Shown: positions 1 to 5,620, numbered from the stretch's first letter. The stretch is DNA of 5,636 bases from Syntrophaceae bacterium UBA2210 (GCA_002327865.1 DCUQ01000022.1:11192-16827); one strand, 5' to 3'. Notes: generated from the sequence alone by a model not told the origin. Numbers and translations: made by a program.

Positions 1-60
1 CGGCTGCGGGGCAGCGGGGGATTTTCACCCCTCTTCCTCACATCCATCCGTGTATGACAT
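1..60 (-). promoter_or_regulatory. cobalamin riboswitch, 5' part, cut by window edge
   Basis: Read on the minus strand, this stretch carries GGTGAAAATCC (positions 29-19) followed by GCTGCCCCGCAGC (15-3). These match the conserved core of cobalamin (B12) riboswitches, the GGTGaAAaTCC box followed by the GCnGcCCCGC box, preceded by a purine-rich AGGAAG like the usual GGGAA. Two small hairpins are visible: GGGG-tgaaaat-CCCC and GCTGC-ccc-GCAGC. The remaining B12-box half of the aptamer and the expression platform would lie left of the window. A well-formed promoter lies just upstream in the same orientation. The controlled gene is not visible; known targets of this class are cobalamin synthesis or uptake genes and B12-independent isoenzymes. 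The assignment rests on motif recognition only, because the aptamer is incomplete. Confidence 0.8.
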
Positions 61-73
61 TATTAAAAACAAA

Positions 74-102
74 TCTATAAGAGAGGAACTATTCCCTGTC
101 AA
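74..102 (-). promoter_or_regulatory. sigma70-type promoter driving the riboswitch leader
   Basis: On the minus strand a perfect -35 TTGACA (102-97) is separated by 17 bases from TATAGA (79-74), a five-of-six match to TATAAT. Transcription would start near position 67 and run leftward directly into the cobalamin riboswitch core. The promoter sits in the gap after the hemW stop codon, so the riboswitch-controlled gene appears to be its own transcription unit rather than a continuation of hemW. Confidence 0.75.
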
Positions 103-144
103 GAACAAACTGCCGGCCGTGAATATGGCTCCGGGTGTTTCAGG

Positions 145-1263
145 CTATATCAACGCAAGACTGTCCGCCATGGCTAGTCCCCTCCGTGTCGGGCGGATAT
201 GATTATCATCAATGGTTATCAGGCCTTCATCCTGCATTATGGTTAGAATCTCACGTTTCTCCTCGAGCAGATCGAATGCGTATCTCTCCGAGAAATCCCG
301 AAGATCGATCCCCATCCGGGTGCGAAGGCCCAGGTAGAGCGCTTCCAGCCGGCGCTGCTCCATGTTCAGTATTTCGGAGCGTTCGATCGGAGGAAATCCC
401 CGGCCGATCCGGTCGATATAGTCTTCAACGGAACGGTAATTCCACCATCTCCTGTTGCCGGAGAATGAATGCGCCGCGGGGCCGAGACCGATATAAGGGG
501 TATGGTTCCAGTATTTCCGGTTGTGCCTCGACATGAACGAGGGGTTCCTGGCGAAATTCGAGACCTCGTAGTGCGTGTATCCGGAATCTTCGAGCAGTTC
601 GGACGTGCGCATGAAAAAGTCGTACAGGAGGTCCTCGTCCGGTCCGGCGATCTCCCCGGTTTGGTATCTCTTTCCCAGCGGCGTCGAAGGTTCGATTGTG
701 AGCTGGTAGCAGGAGAGATGCTCGGGTTGGAAGGACAGCGCTCTGCGGAGCGTGTTTGTCCATGATTCCATGGACTGGCCGGGAACGCCGTATATCAGGT
801 CCAGGCCGATGTTTTCGAATCCGGCGGAGCGGGCATCTTCTATGGCCGATATCGCGTCGGCCGAGGAATGCCTGCGTCCCAGGAACGAGAGGATATTATC
901 GTCGAAGGATTGCACGCCGAGACTGATCCTGTTGATTCCGCTTATGAAAAGAGAGTCGGCAAGCGTACGATTCATGTCCCCGGGATTCGCCTCGATAGTT
1001 ACCTCCGTATCGGAGGATGAAAGAAAAAGTTCATGCATGACTTTAAGAATTAGAGCCAGCTGTTCGGGGCTGAGAAGGGAAGGGGTGCCGCCTCCCAGGT
1101 AGAGGGTGTCGGACCGGCTGAAAGAGCCTCGGTACATCTCCGCCTCTCTCAAAAGTGCCTCGACGAAACGGGGAATCTTTTCGGTCGAAGTTACCGAATA
1201 GAAATCGCAGTAACCGCATTTGGACAGGCAGAAAGGTATGTGTATGTAAATCCCGGGTATCAT
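145..1263 (-). CDS. hemW: HemW, radical SAM heme chaperone (HemN-like)
   Basis: This 372-residue protein is a radical SAM enzyme relative, near the usual HemW length. The iron-sulfur cluster motif is C12-x3-C16-x2-C19 followed by D20-F21. True coproporphyrinogen dehydrogenase HemN has an extra cysteine where F21 stands, so this is HemW, which binds heme and is thought to deliver it to hemoproteins in the cytoplasm. Other family landmarks are GGGTPS (57-62), EANPGD (91-96), the SLGVQSF segment (114-120), DLIYGVPGQ (155-163), HYEVSNFA (231-238), RHNRKYW (246-252) and GLGPAAHSF (259-267). A C-terminal winged-helix-like HemN_C region follows. The start is ATG, because YIHIPFC follows at the normal distance; no strong Shine-Dalgarno is seen. 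It lies downstream of lepA as in B. subtilis, but across a repeat-filled spacer. Database entries often mislabel this family as an oxygen-independent coproporphyrinogen oxidase. Confidence 0.95.
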   Translation of the reverse strand: MIPGIYIHIPFCLSKCGYCDFYSVTSTEKIPRFVEALLREAEMYRGSFSRSDTLYLGGGTPSLLSPEQLALILKVMHELFLSSSDTEVTIEANPGDMNRTLADSLFISGINRISLGVQSFDDNILSFLGRRHSSADAISAIEDARSAGFENIGLDLIYGVPGQSMESWTNTLRRALSFQPEHLSCYQLTIEPSTPLGKRYQTGEIAGPDEDLLYDFFMRTSELLEDSGYTHYEVSNFARNPSFMSRHNRKYWNHTPYIGLGPAAHSFSGNRRWWNYRSVEDYIDRIGRGFPPIERSEILNMEQRRLEALYLGLRTRMGIDLRDFSERYAFDLLEEKREILTIMQDEGLITIDDNHIRPTRRGLAMADSLALI

Positions 1264-1308
1264 AAATACAATTGTGGATTCTCAATGTTAAATTATTGGT
1301 GAACCAGC

Positions 1309-1407
1309 AAAAAAACCGAACGTCATCCCGGTGAAAACCGTGGCAGAATCCAGTCTTTTTAGATATTTACAAGAACTCTGGACACCGGTTTCCACCGGTG
1401 TTACGAC
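1309..1407 (-). terminator. possible lepA terminator formed by the repeat plus a T tract
   Basis: Read leftward, the long imperfect inverted repeat at 1407-1321 is followed after five bases by seven consecutive T residues (1315-1309). That is the layout of an intrinsic terminator for transcripts coming from lepA. The stem is imperfect and unusually long, and no other hairpin with a T tract lies between lepA and hemW, so this is a plausible but weak call. Confidence 0.35.
1321..1407. repeat. palindromic intergenic repeat, copy C (two inverted arms)
   Basis: The left arm (1321-1353) contains CGTCATCCCGGTGAAAACCG and ends GAATCCAG. The right arm (1378-1407) begins CTGGACACCGG and ends GTTACGAC, roughly the reverse complement of the left arm. 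The right arm is itself a hairpin: ACACCGGT-TTCC-ACCGGTGT (1382-1401), a perfect 8-bp stem. The core GGTGAAaACCG followed by GAATCCAG recurs in copies A and B near 4241 and 4386. No coding capacity is seen. It looks like a non-autonomous, REP- or MITE-like dispersed element, but no target-site duplication is obvious. Confidence 0.75.
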
Positions 1408-1422
1408 TTTTACGGATGCATC

Positions 1423-1612
1423 AACATTCAACATTCAAAATCAAACATTGCCTTATAATTGTCATTAATTAAACATTCAAAATTCAAAATCAAACCTCGC
1501 CTTATAATTGTCCTTAATTAAACATTAAAAATTCAAAATCAAACATTGCCTTCTAGCTGTTTTCCGATTTTCTTTAATTAAACATTAAGCATTCAAAATC
1601 AAACATTGCCTT
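1423..1612. repeat. AT-rich tandem repeat array downstream of lepA
   Basis: There are four head-to-tail units beginning AACATT: 1423-1471 (49 bp), 1472-1520 (49 bp), 1521-1580 (60 bp), and a last one starting at 1581 that runs into the lepA 3' end. Each shares ATTCAAAATCAAAC and a CGCC or TTGCC block. The first three end in TTAATTA, giving TTAATTAA at each junction. Units one and two differ at only four of 49 positions. The third unit carries about 11 extra bases and a tail resembling the last codons of lepA. Within units, 7-bp periodic ATTCAAA words recall heptamer repeats found in many bacterial spacers. No open frame or stable GC-rich hairpin is present. Confidence 0.85.
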
Positions 1613-3409
1613 TCAGTCGTCTTTCGATTTCAGTACCGCCACGAAAGCGCTCTGGGGAATCGCGACGGACCCGACCATCTTCATCCGCTTTTTGCCCTTC
1701 TTCTGCTTTTCCAGGAGTTTTCTTTTCCGTGTTATATCGCCTCCGTAGCACTTCGCGATAACGTCTTTCCGGTACGGGGAGATAGTCGTGCGCGAGATTA
1801 CCTCGCCTCCGATCGCCCCCTGAATGGCTATCTTGAACATCTGCCTCGGAATCTCTTCTTTCAAACGTTCGCAGGCCTTCAGGCCGCGCGCGCGGGCCGA
1901 ACCGCGGTAGACGATCTGCGAGAGTGCGTCCACCCTCTCTCCGTTGACCAGTATATCAAGGAGCACGAGACTGCTTTCCCTGTAGTCGATTATGTCGTAA
2001 TCGAAGGAGCCGTATCCCTGTGTAATCGATTTAAGGCTGTCGTAAAAATCGTAAATGACATCGGCCAGCGGCATCTCTATTACAAGCTCGATGCGCCCGG
2101 GACTGGGATAGTTGAGGGTCGAGTTCTCGCCCCGTTTTTCCCTGCACAGTTTCATGACGCCACCCATATAGCGTTCCGGAAACATCATCGTCGCGCGTAT
2201 GTAAGGTTCTTCGCTTTTTATTATCGAGGTGGCGTCGGGATAGTAAGCCGGATTGTCTATATACAGGACCTCTCCGTCTTTAAGCGTGATGCGGTATCTT
2301 ACACTGGGAACGGACAGGATGATGGAAAGTCCGTATTCCCGTTCCAGCCGTTCCTGGACTATCTCAAGGTGCAGCAGTCCGAGGAAACCGCACCGGAAAC
2401 CCTGCCCGAGGGCGATGGAAGAATCTTTCTGGTATACGAAAGAAGCATCGTTCAATTTGTATTTTTCAAGACCCATCGCCAGTTCTTCATAGTCGTCCGA
2501 GGAGATAGGGTAGATCGAAGCGAAGACGACGGGTTTCGATTCCTTGAACCCGGGAAGCGGTTTTTTGCAGGGACGTTTATTGAGCGTAATCGTGTCGCCG
2601 ATCTGGACATCCGACACGGTCTTGATACCGGCGATGATATATCCGACATCGCCCGCCGAGATAGAGTCTTTTTTCTGGCGCGGCAGCAGGAAGAATCCCA
2701 CCTCCTCGACCCGGTGCGTCGTCTCGCTGTGCATGAGGCGTATAGTGTCTCCGGCGCGTACGCTGCCCTCGAAAATGCGGCAGTGTATGATGGTGCCACG
2801 GAAGGAATCGTAATGCGCGTCGAAGATTATAGCGGCCAGTTCGGCCTCAGGATCTCCTTTGGGAGGCGGCACCTTATGGACTATTGCCTCAAGTATCTCT
2901 TCAACCCCTGTTCCTTCTTTCGCCGAGCAGGGAAGGCTGGAGTACGGGTCGAGTCCGAGTTCAGAATCTATCTGTTCCATGACACTGTCGACATCGGCCG
3001 AGGGAAGATCGATCTTGTTGATAACCGGTATGATTCCCAGATCGTGTTCCATGGCCATGTAAAGATTCGCGACGGTCTGCGCCTGGACCCCCTGCGATGC
3101 GTCGATAAGCAGGAGTACCCCTTCGCAGGAAGAGAGCGACCGTGAGACCTCGTAGGAAAAATCCACGTGGCCCGGGGTATCGATCAGGTTCAGTATGTAG
3201 TCTTTGCCGTCCCTGCTCCGGTAGGGGAGGGTGATGGCCTGGCTCTTTATGGTAATGCCCCGCTCGCGTTCGATGTCCATGCTGTCCAGGATCTGATCCT
3301 TGAAATTGCGGTCGTCGACCACACCACAGTGTTGAATCATCCTGTCGGCCAGGGTGGACTTGCCGTGATCTATATGTGCTATTATGCTGAAATTGCGAAT
3401 ATTATTCAT
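1613..3409 (-). CDS. lepA: LepA, elongation factor 4 (ribosomal back-translocase GTPase)
   Basis: This 598-residue translational GTPase has the normal full LepA length. It acts on ribosomes in the cytoplasm and at the membrane and is proposed to remodel stalled or mistranslocated complexes or to aid initiation and ribosome biogenesis. The G domain shows G1 AHIDHGKST (11-19), G2 RGITI (50-54), G3 DTPGH (77-81, with catalytic-type H81), G4 NKID (131-134) and G5 SAKEG (162-166). EF-G-like domains II, III and V follow. The LepA-specific C-terminal domain shows YGGDITRKRKLL (555-566), a lysine-rich stretch and IPQSAF near 584-589. The frame remains open upstream to a TTG at 3457, but family alignment makes the ATG at 3409 the start. 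The best Shine-Dalgarno-like GGAAGG (3429-3424) is 14 bases away and inside a hairpin arm. adk lies 65 bases upstream and hemW downstream. Confidence 0.97.
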   Translation of the reverse strand: MNNIRNFSIIAHIDHGKSTLADRMIQHCGVVDDRNFKDQILDSMDIERERGITIKSQAITLPYRSRDGKDYILNLIDTPGHVDFSYEVSRSLSSCEGVLLLIDASQGVQAQTVANLYMAMEHDLGIIPVINKIDLPSADVDSVMEQIDSELGLDPYSSLPCSAKEGTGVEEILEAIVHKVPPPKGDPEAELAAIIFDAHYDSFRGTIIHCRIFEGSVRAGDTIRLMHSETTHRVEEVGFFLLPRQKKDSISAGDVGYIIAGIKTVSDVQIGDTITLNKRPCKKPLPGFKESKPVVFASIYPISSDDYEELAMGLEKYKLNDASFVYQKDSSIALGQGFRCGFLGLLHLEIVQERLEREYGLSIILSVPSVRYRITLKDGEVLYIDNPAYYPDATSIIKSEEPYIRATMMFPERYMGGVMKLCREKRGENSTLNYPSPGRIELVIEMPLADVIYDFYDSLKSITQGYGSFDYDIIDYRESSLVLLDILVNGERVDALSQIVYRGSARARGLKACERLKEEIPRQMFKIAIQGAIGGEVISRTTISPYRKDVIAKCYGGDITRKRKLLEKQKKGKKRMKMVGSVAIPQSAFVAVLKSKDD

Positions 3410-3418
3410 AATAATAAC

Positions 3419-3451
3419 AAAAGCCTTCCCACGCGGATAAGGAAGGCTTTT
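3419..3451 (-). terminator. perfect hairpin between adk and lepA, terminator or attenuator
   Basis: AAAAGCCTTCC (3419-3429) and GGAAGGCTTTT (3441-3451) form a perfect 11-bp stem around an 11-base loop. Read leftward, the stem ends in TTTT and continues GTTATTATT, a moderately U-rich tail, so it can act as the adk terminator. It starts 24 bases past the adk stop. The lepA ATG begins only nine bases after the hairpin, and the sole Shine-Dalgarno-like GGAAGG lies in its second arm, so folding would also hide the lepA ribosome-binding site. Whether it terminates, attenuates or controls translation cannot be told from sequence. Confidence 0.7.
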
Positions 3452-3474
3452 ATACAATTTTATCGGAAATATTA

Positions 3475-4146
3475 CTATCCTAATTTTGAGAGCAGTTCTT
3501 CACTCACTTCTTTGACGCCGGGGAGACCGTTAACACCGATCACCTTTACACGTTCCTTGAAATACTTGATAGCGGCGGTGGTTCCCGTCTTTGTATCGTA
3601 GTAGATATCATGGCGCTTGCCGATTGCCGCTTCATCCTGGTCGTCGGCGCGGGCGCTGAGTGCTCCTCCGCATACGCGGCATACGAAATCCCCGTCCTTC
3701 TCGGCCGGTTTGATGGCGTCGATGTAGATATTATTCGGATGATTGTTATCGTTGGCGCAGAGTCTGCGGCCCATGATCCTGTTTTTGGAAGTCTGCCTGT
3801 CGAGCTCGATCTCTATAACATAATCCAGGTCGATGCCTTCCTTTTCCAGCGCTTCATAGAGCGCCTCGGCCTGCGCGAGGTTTCTCGGGAAGCCGTCGAG
3901 GAGCCAGCCTTTCTTGCAGTCGTCTTCTTTCAACCGGTTCAATATCATCGGAACAGTGATCTCGTCCGGCACCAGTTCGCCCTTGTCTATATAAGCTTTC
4001 GCCTTCTTGCCGAGTTCCGTTCCCCCGGAAATGTTCTGCCTGAAGATAACACCCGTCTCGATATGCGGTACACCGAACTTCTTCTGAACGATAGCACCCT
4101 GTGTTCCTTTGCCGCTTCCATTCGGTCCAAAAATCAAAATGTTCAC
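3475..4146 (-). CDS. adk: adenylate kinase with Desulfovibrio-type metal-binding LID
   Basis: This 223-residue enzyme catalyses ATP + AMP = 2 ADP in the cytoplasm. The P-loop is GPNGSGKGT (7-15). The AMP-binding region includes TG (31-32) and R36, and DGFPR is at 84-88. The LID spans about 124-170 with GRR (126-128). C130, H136, C156 and C159 are placed to bind one metal. From memory, Desulfovibrio gigas adenylate kinase binds zinc, cobalt or iron through Cys129, His135, Cys151 and Cys154; the spacing here matches except for about four extra residues (around KPAEKDGDF) before the cysteine pair. RHDIYYD (178-184) closes the LID part. Translation starts at GTG, supported by GAAAGGAG (4163-4156) nine bases upstream and by the position of the P-loop. 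It is followed by a hairpin and lepA; upstream lies a 387-bp repeat-containing spacer. Confidence 0.96.
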   Translation of the reverse strand: MNILIFGPNGSGKGTQGAIVQKKFGVPHIETGVIFRQNISGGTELGKKAKAYIDKGELVPDEITVPMILNRLKEDDCKKGWLLDGFPRNLAQAEALYEALEKEGIDLDYVIEIELDRQTSKNRIMGRRLCANDNNHPNNIYIDAIKPAEKDGDFVCRVCGGALSARADDQDEAAIGKRHDIYYDTKTGTTAAIKYFKERVKVIGVNGLPGVKEVSEELLSKLG

Positions 4147-4155
4147 TATCTCAAT

Positions 4156-4163
4156 CTCCTTTC
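4156..4163 (-). promoter_or_regulatory. ribosome-binding site that fixes the adk GTG start
   Basis: Minus-strand GAAAGGAG lies nine bases before the GTG at 4146-4144. It supports that GTG as the true adk start. Just upstream, AATATTT-gtag-AAATATT (4166-4183) could form a weak AT-only hairpin. A promoter for adk must lie upstream, but the only candidates are poor matches, so none is annotated. Confidence 0.7.
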
Positions 4164-4214
4164 AGAATATTTGTAGAAATATTATTACCCCGGCAATTAA
4201 TATGTGTCGAAGCC

Positions 4215-4354
4215 GTCACCCTGGTACGCCATTCCGGCTTGTCCCCCAGGTGAAAACCGGGGCGGAATCCAGAATCAGCCTGAACACCCCCGTATCAAGC
4301 ACGGGGCAGGCCCCGTATCGGGTACGGGGTAAACTTATCGGGGTCCGGTATGAC
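4215..4354. repeat. palindromic intergenic repeat, copy A (compound)
   Basis: The element begins near GTCACC and ends with TGAC. Inside it are a CGCCATTCCGG block (4227-4237), a GGTGAAAACCG core followed by GGAATCCAG (4249-4272) that matches copies B and C, and two successive hairpins of CCCCGTA-x-TACGGGG type: CCCCGTATCAAGCACGGGG near 4288-4306 and CCCCGTATCGGGTACGGGG near 4310-4328. It appears to be a nested or composite version of the same repeat family, with fused pieces. An open frame across it is a by-product of the repeat. It lies upstream of adk and downstream of the metallohydrolase gene. Confidence 0.7.
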
Positions 4355-4378
4355 ATATTGGCCCCGTTATTCTCGCCC

Positions 4379-4441
4379 GTCATTCCGGTGAAGACCGGAA
4401 TCCAGAACCGGCTTGGATTCCCGATCAGGGTCCACAATGAC
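4379..4441. repeat. palindromic intergenic repeat, copy B (compact)
   Basis: This 63-bp unit is bounded by the inverted ends GTCATT (4379-4384) and AATGAC (4436-4441). It contains a near-terminal hairpin ATTCCGGT-gaag-ACCGGAAT (4382-4401), then GAATCCA (4399-4405) paired with TGGATTC (4414-4420). It is the cleanest copy in the window and probably shows the basic architecture of the family: two small hairpins enclosed by short terminal inverted repeats. No protein is encoded. Between this copy and the metallohydrolase stop codon (4442-4533) I see no gene and only a weak bulged hairpin. Confidence 0.8.
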
Positions 4442-4533
4442 ATCCGATATTTTTAATCGCCGCAGTAACAAACTCATGCTGTATGGAGCAGGAGTCTTAT
4501 AAGTGATTATCTCGATTATCGCAAGGATAAAAG

Positions 4534-5424
4534 TCACTTTCCCTCCGCCACAACCTTGATCTGCGCGCGCAGATTCAACAGGAAGGATTGCAGGTCCTGC
4601 TGCATTACTATATTCCTGTCGTAACTTTCATCCAGTATGGTCTGTACCGTCTTTTCTCTGTCGCCGCCGAACCGGTCGAGGCAGTCCTCGATGTGCCGTT
4701 TGAACGCCACGGTCGCTTCGATCGAACCTTTCAGATACCCGACGGTATCGCCCCCGGTCAGTATGTGCCTGTGCCCCAGCGCGAGAATATCGATATCCAG
4801 TGATGCAAGTTTTTCGAGGGAGGCGATATAGTCGATGTAACTCGATGAAAACTGTGGATTTATGCTTTCGTTATGAAAAACGCCGGCCGCTTCGCCCACT
4901 ATTGCGGCCTTGATCTTCGGTATGTAGTAAGACATGGAATCTCTCGTATGTCCCGGCGTTTCGATAACCCGTACCTTCCATCCTCCGCCGCAATCCAGTT
5001 CGTCGCCTTCTTTCAACAGCAGATCTATCTCCACGGGATTGAACGGGATGTCTTCATCGCCGATAACATCCCTGAAAACTTCTGCAAAATTCCGGTTGAG
5101 CGCGCGGATCAATTCCACGGCGTTCGGTTTACGCATTACTTTTGCCACGTGGGCATTTGCCCCGATCCTGAGACCCGGTATCTTTTCCTTGAGAAAGGAG
5201 ACGGCTCCGCAGTGGTCGTAGTGCGAATGCGTAATGAGCAGGTATTCCGGCGAGCGGCCACTCCCCAGGTATGTTCCGATGTCTTTCAGGTACCGGGGGC
5301 CGATAGCCGCCACCCCCGCGTCGAAGATAACGGGCCTGTCGGTTGCCAGGAGAAAAGCTGGCATCACATTGTGCCCGGCTACGTAAAGCCGGTCGCATAT
5401 CTTTCCGGTCTGCTCCAGTATCAT
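4534..5424 (-). CDS. MBL-fold metallohydrolase (glyoxalase II/beta-lactamase fold)
   Basis: This 296-residue soluble protein has the metallo-beta-lactamase fold, which normally hydrolyses thioester, phosphoester or lactone bonds with two metal ions, or holds iron in redox members. The metal ligands are visible in order: HSHYDH (66-71; H66, H68, D70, H71), H159 in ETPGHTRDS (155-163), E178 in GEAAG where most family members have a bridging aspartate, and H218 in ALGHRH (215-220). A C-terminal helical segment (about 221-296) follows. No signal peptide or membrane segment is seen, and no extra flavodoxin or rhodanese domain is fused. The ATG start is supported by GAGGGGG (5435-5429). The gene has its own candidate promoter and is divergent from the gene at the right edge. 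The substrate cannot be assigned; hydroxyacylglutathione hydrolase-like annotation would be a guess. Confidence 0.88.
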   Translation of the reverse strand: MILEQTGKICDRLYVAGHNVMPAFLLATDRPVIFDAGVAAIGPRYLKDIGTYLGSGRSPEYLLITHSHYDHCGAVSFLKEKIPGLRIGANAHVAKVMRKPNAVELIRALNRNFAEVFRDVIGDEDIPFNPVEIDLLLKEGDELDCGGGWKVRVIETPGHTRDSMSYYIPKIKAAIVGEAAGVFHNESINPQFSSSYIDYIASLEKLASLDIDILALGHRHILTGGDTVGYLKGSIEATVAFKRHIEDCLDRFGGDREKTVQTILDESYDRNIVMQQDLQSFLLNLRAQIKVVAEGK

Positions 5425-5458
5425 GGTGCCCCCTCGAATGCGTTAGGAACTTACATGC

Positions 5459-5487
5459 TTTCTAAGTAATAATATCGATTATGTCAA
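5459..5487 (-). promoter_or_regulatory. promoter of the metallohydrolase gene
   Basis: On the minus strand a perfect -35 TTGACA (5487-5482) is followed after 17 bases by TAGAAA (5464-5459), a four-of-six -10. Transcription would start near 5452, giving a leader of about 28 bases that includes the GAGGGGG ribosome-binding site. The weak -10 leaves some doubt about exact placement. Confidence 0.55.
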
Positions 5488-5511
5488 GCTGCCGGTTCGG
5501 TATAAATCACA

Positions 5512-5526
5512 AGCGCCACAGGCGCT
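5512..5526. repeat. short inverted repeat in the divergent promoter region
   Basis: AGCGCC-ACA-GGCGCT is a perfect 6-bp inverted repeat with a 3-base centre. It lies between the two divergent promoters, upstream of both -35 elements, so it could be a regulator binding site. It has no T tract that would make it a terminator. Its function is unknown. Confidence 0.4.
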
Positions 5527-5556
5527 GGTCGACCCGGTTCCTGAAAAATTTTTTCG

Positions 5557-5570
5557 TGCATTGCAATGCA
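5557..5570. promoter_or_regulatory. perfect 14-bp palindrome, candidate operator
   Basis: TGCATTGCAATGCA is identical to its own reverse complement over all 14 bases. It covers the -35 hexamer TTGCAA (5561-5566) of the rightward promoter, the position expected for a repressor operator bound by a symmetric dimer. I do not recognise it as the site of a named regulator. Confidence 0.5.
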
Positions 5571-5589
5571 TTAAGAGAGTGTGTACAAT
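5561..5589 (+). promoter_or_regulatory. sigma70-type promoter of the rightward gene, with A/T tract
   Basis: TTGCAA (5561-5566) and TACAAT (5584-5589) are separated by exactly 17 bases, four-of-six and five-of-six matches to consensus. An AAAAATTTTTT tract (5544-5554) lies just upstream where an UP element would bind the RNA polymerase alpha subunit. Transcription would begin near 5596, leaving a leader of about 25 bases with a good ribosome-binding site. Confidence 0.65.
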
Positions 5590-5620
5590 ATCGCTTTTAA
5601 ACCACGGAGGTAGTCATCCG

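Noticed and set aside
2..202. Plus-strand open frame entering from the left edge and ending at a TGA near 200.
   Set aside because: It runs through the riboswitch, the promoter and the 3' end of hemW on the opposite strand, and its translation has no recognisable motif.
1423..1612. Regularly spaced repeats considered as a CRISPR array.
   Set aside because: Whole units are repeated without unique spacers between them, the sequence is very AT-rich, and no cas gene is nearby.
2369..3145. Long plus-strand open frame (258 codons) within lepA, and similar ones opposite adk and the metallohydrolase.
   Set aside because: They lie antisense to strongly conserved genes, have no recognisable motifs, and are expected by-products of codon use on the other strand.
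3410..3457. Upstream extension of LepA to a TTG start, adding 16 residues.
   Set aside because: The extension reads through the hairpin, has no ribosome-binding site, and LepA proteins normally begin just before the IRNFSIIAHIDHGK segment.
4164..4215. Possible adk promoter, TTCGAC or TTGCCG paired with TAATAA or TACAAA.
   Set aside because: Spacing or hexamer match is poor in each pairing, so no single promoter can be supported.
4216..4443. Minus-strand open frame of 75 codons with an FWIPVFTGMT-like segment.
   Set aside because: It is the translation of the palindromic repeats; such peptide strings recur in annotations of genomes with this repeat type and do not indicate a protein.
4501..4539. 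AAGTGA/TCACTT inverted repeat with inner TTATC/GATAA at the metallohydrolase stop codon, considered as a terminator.
   Set aside because: The stem is AT-rich, contains a three-base bulge and includes the stop codon, and no T tract follows in the direction of transcription.
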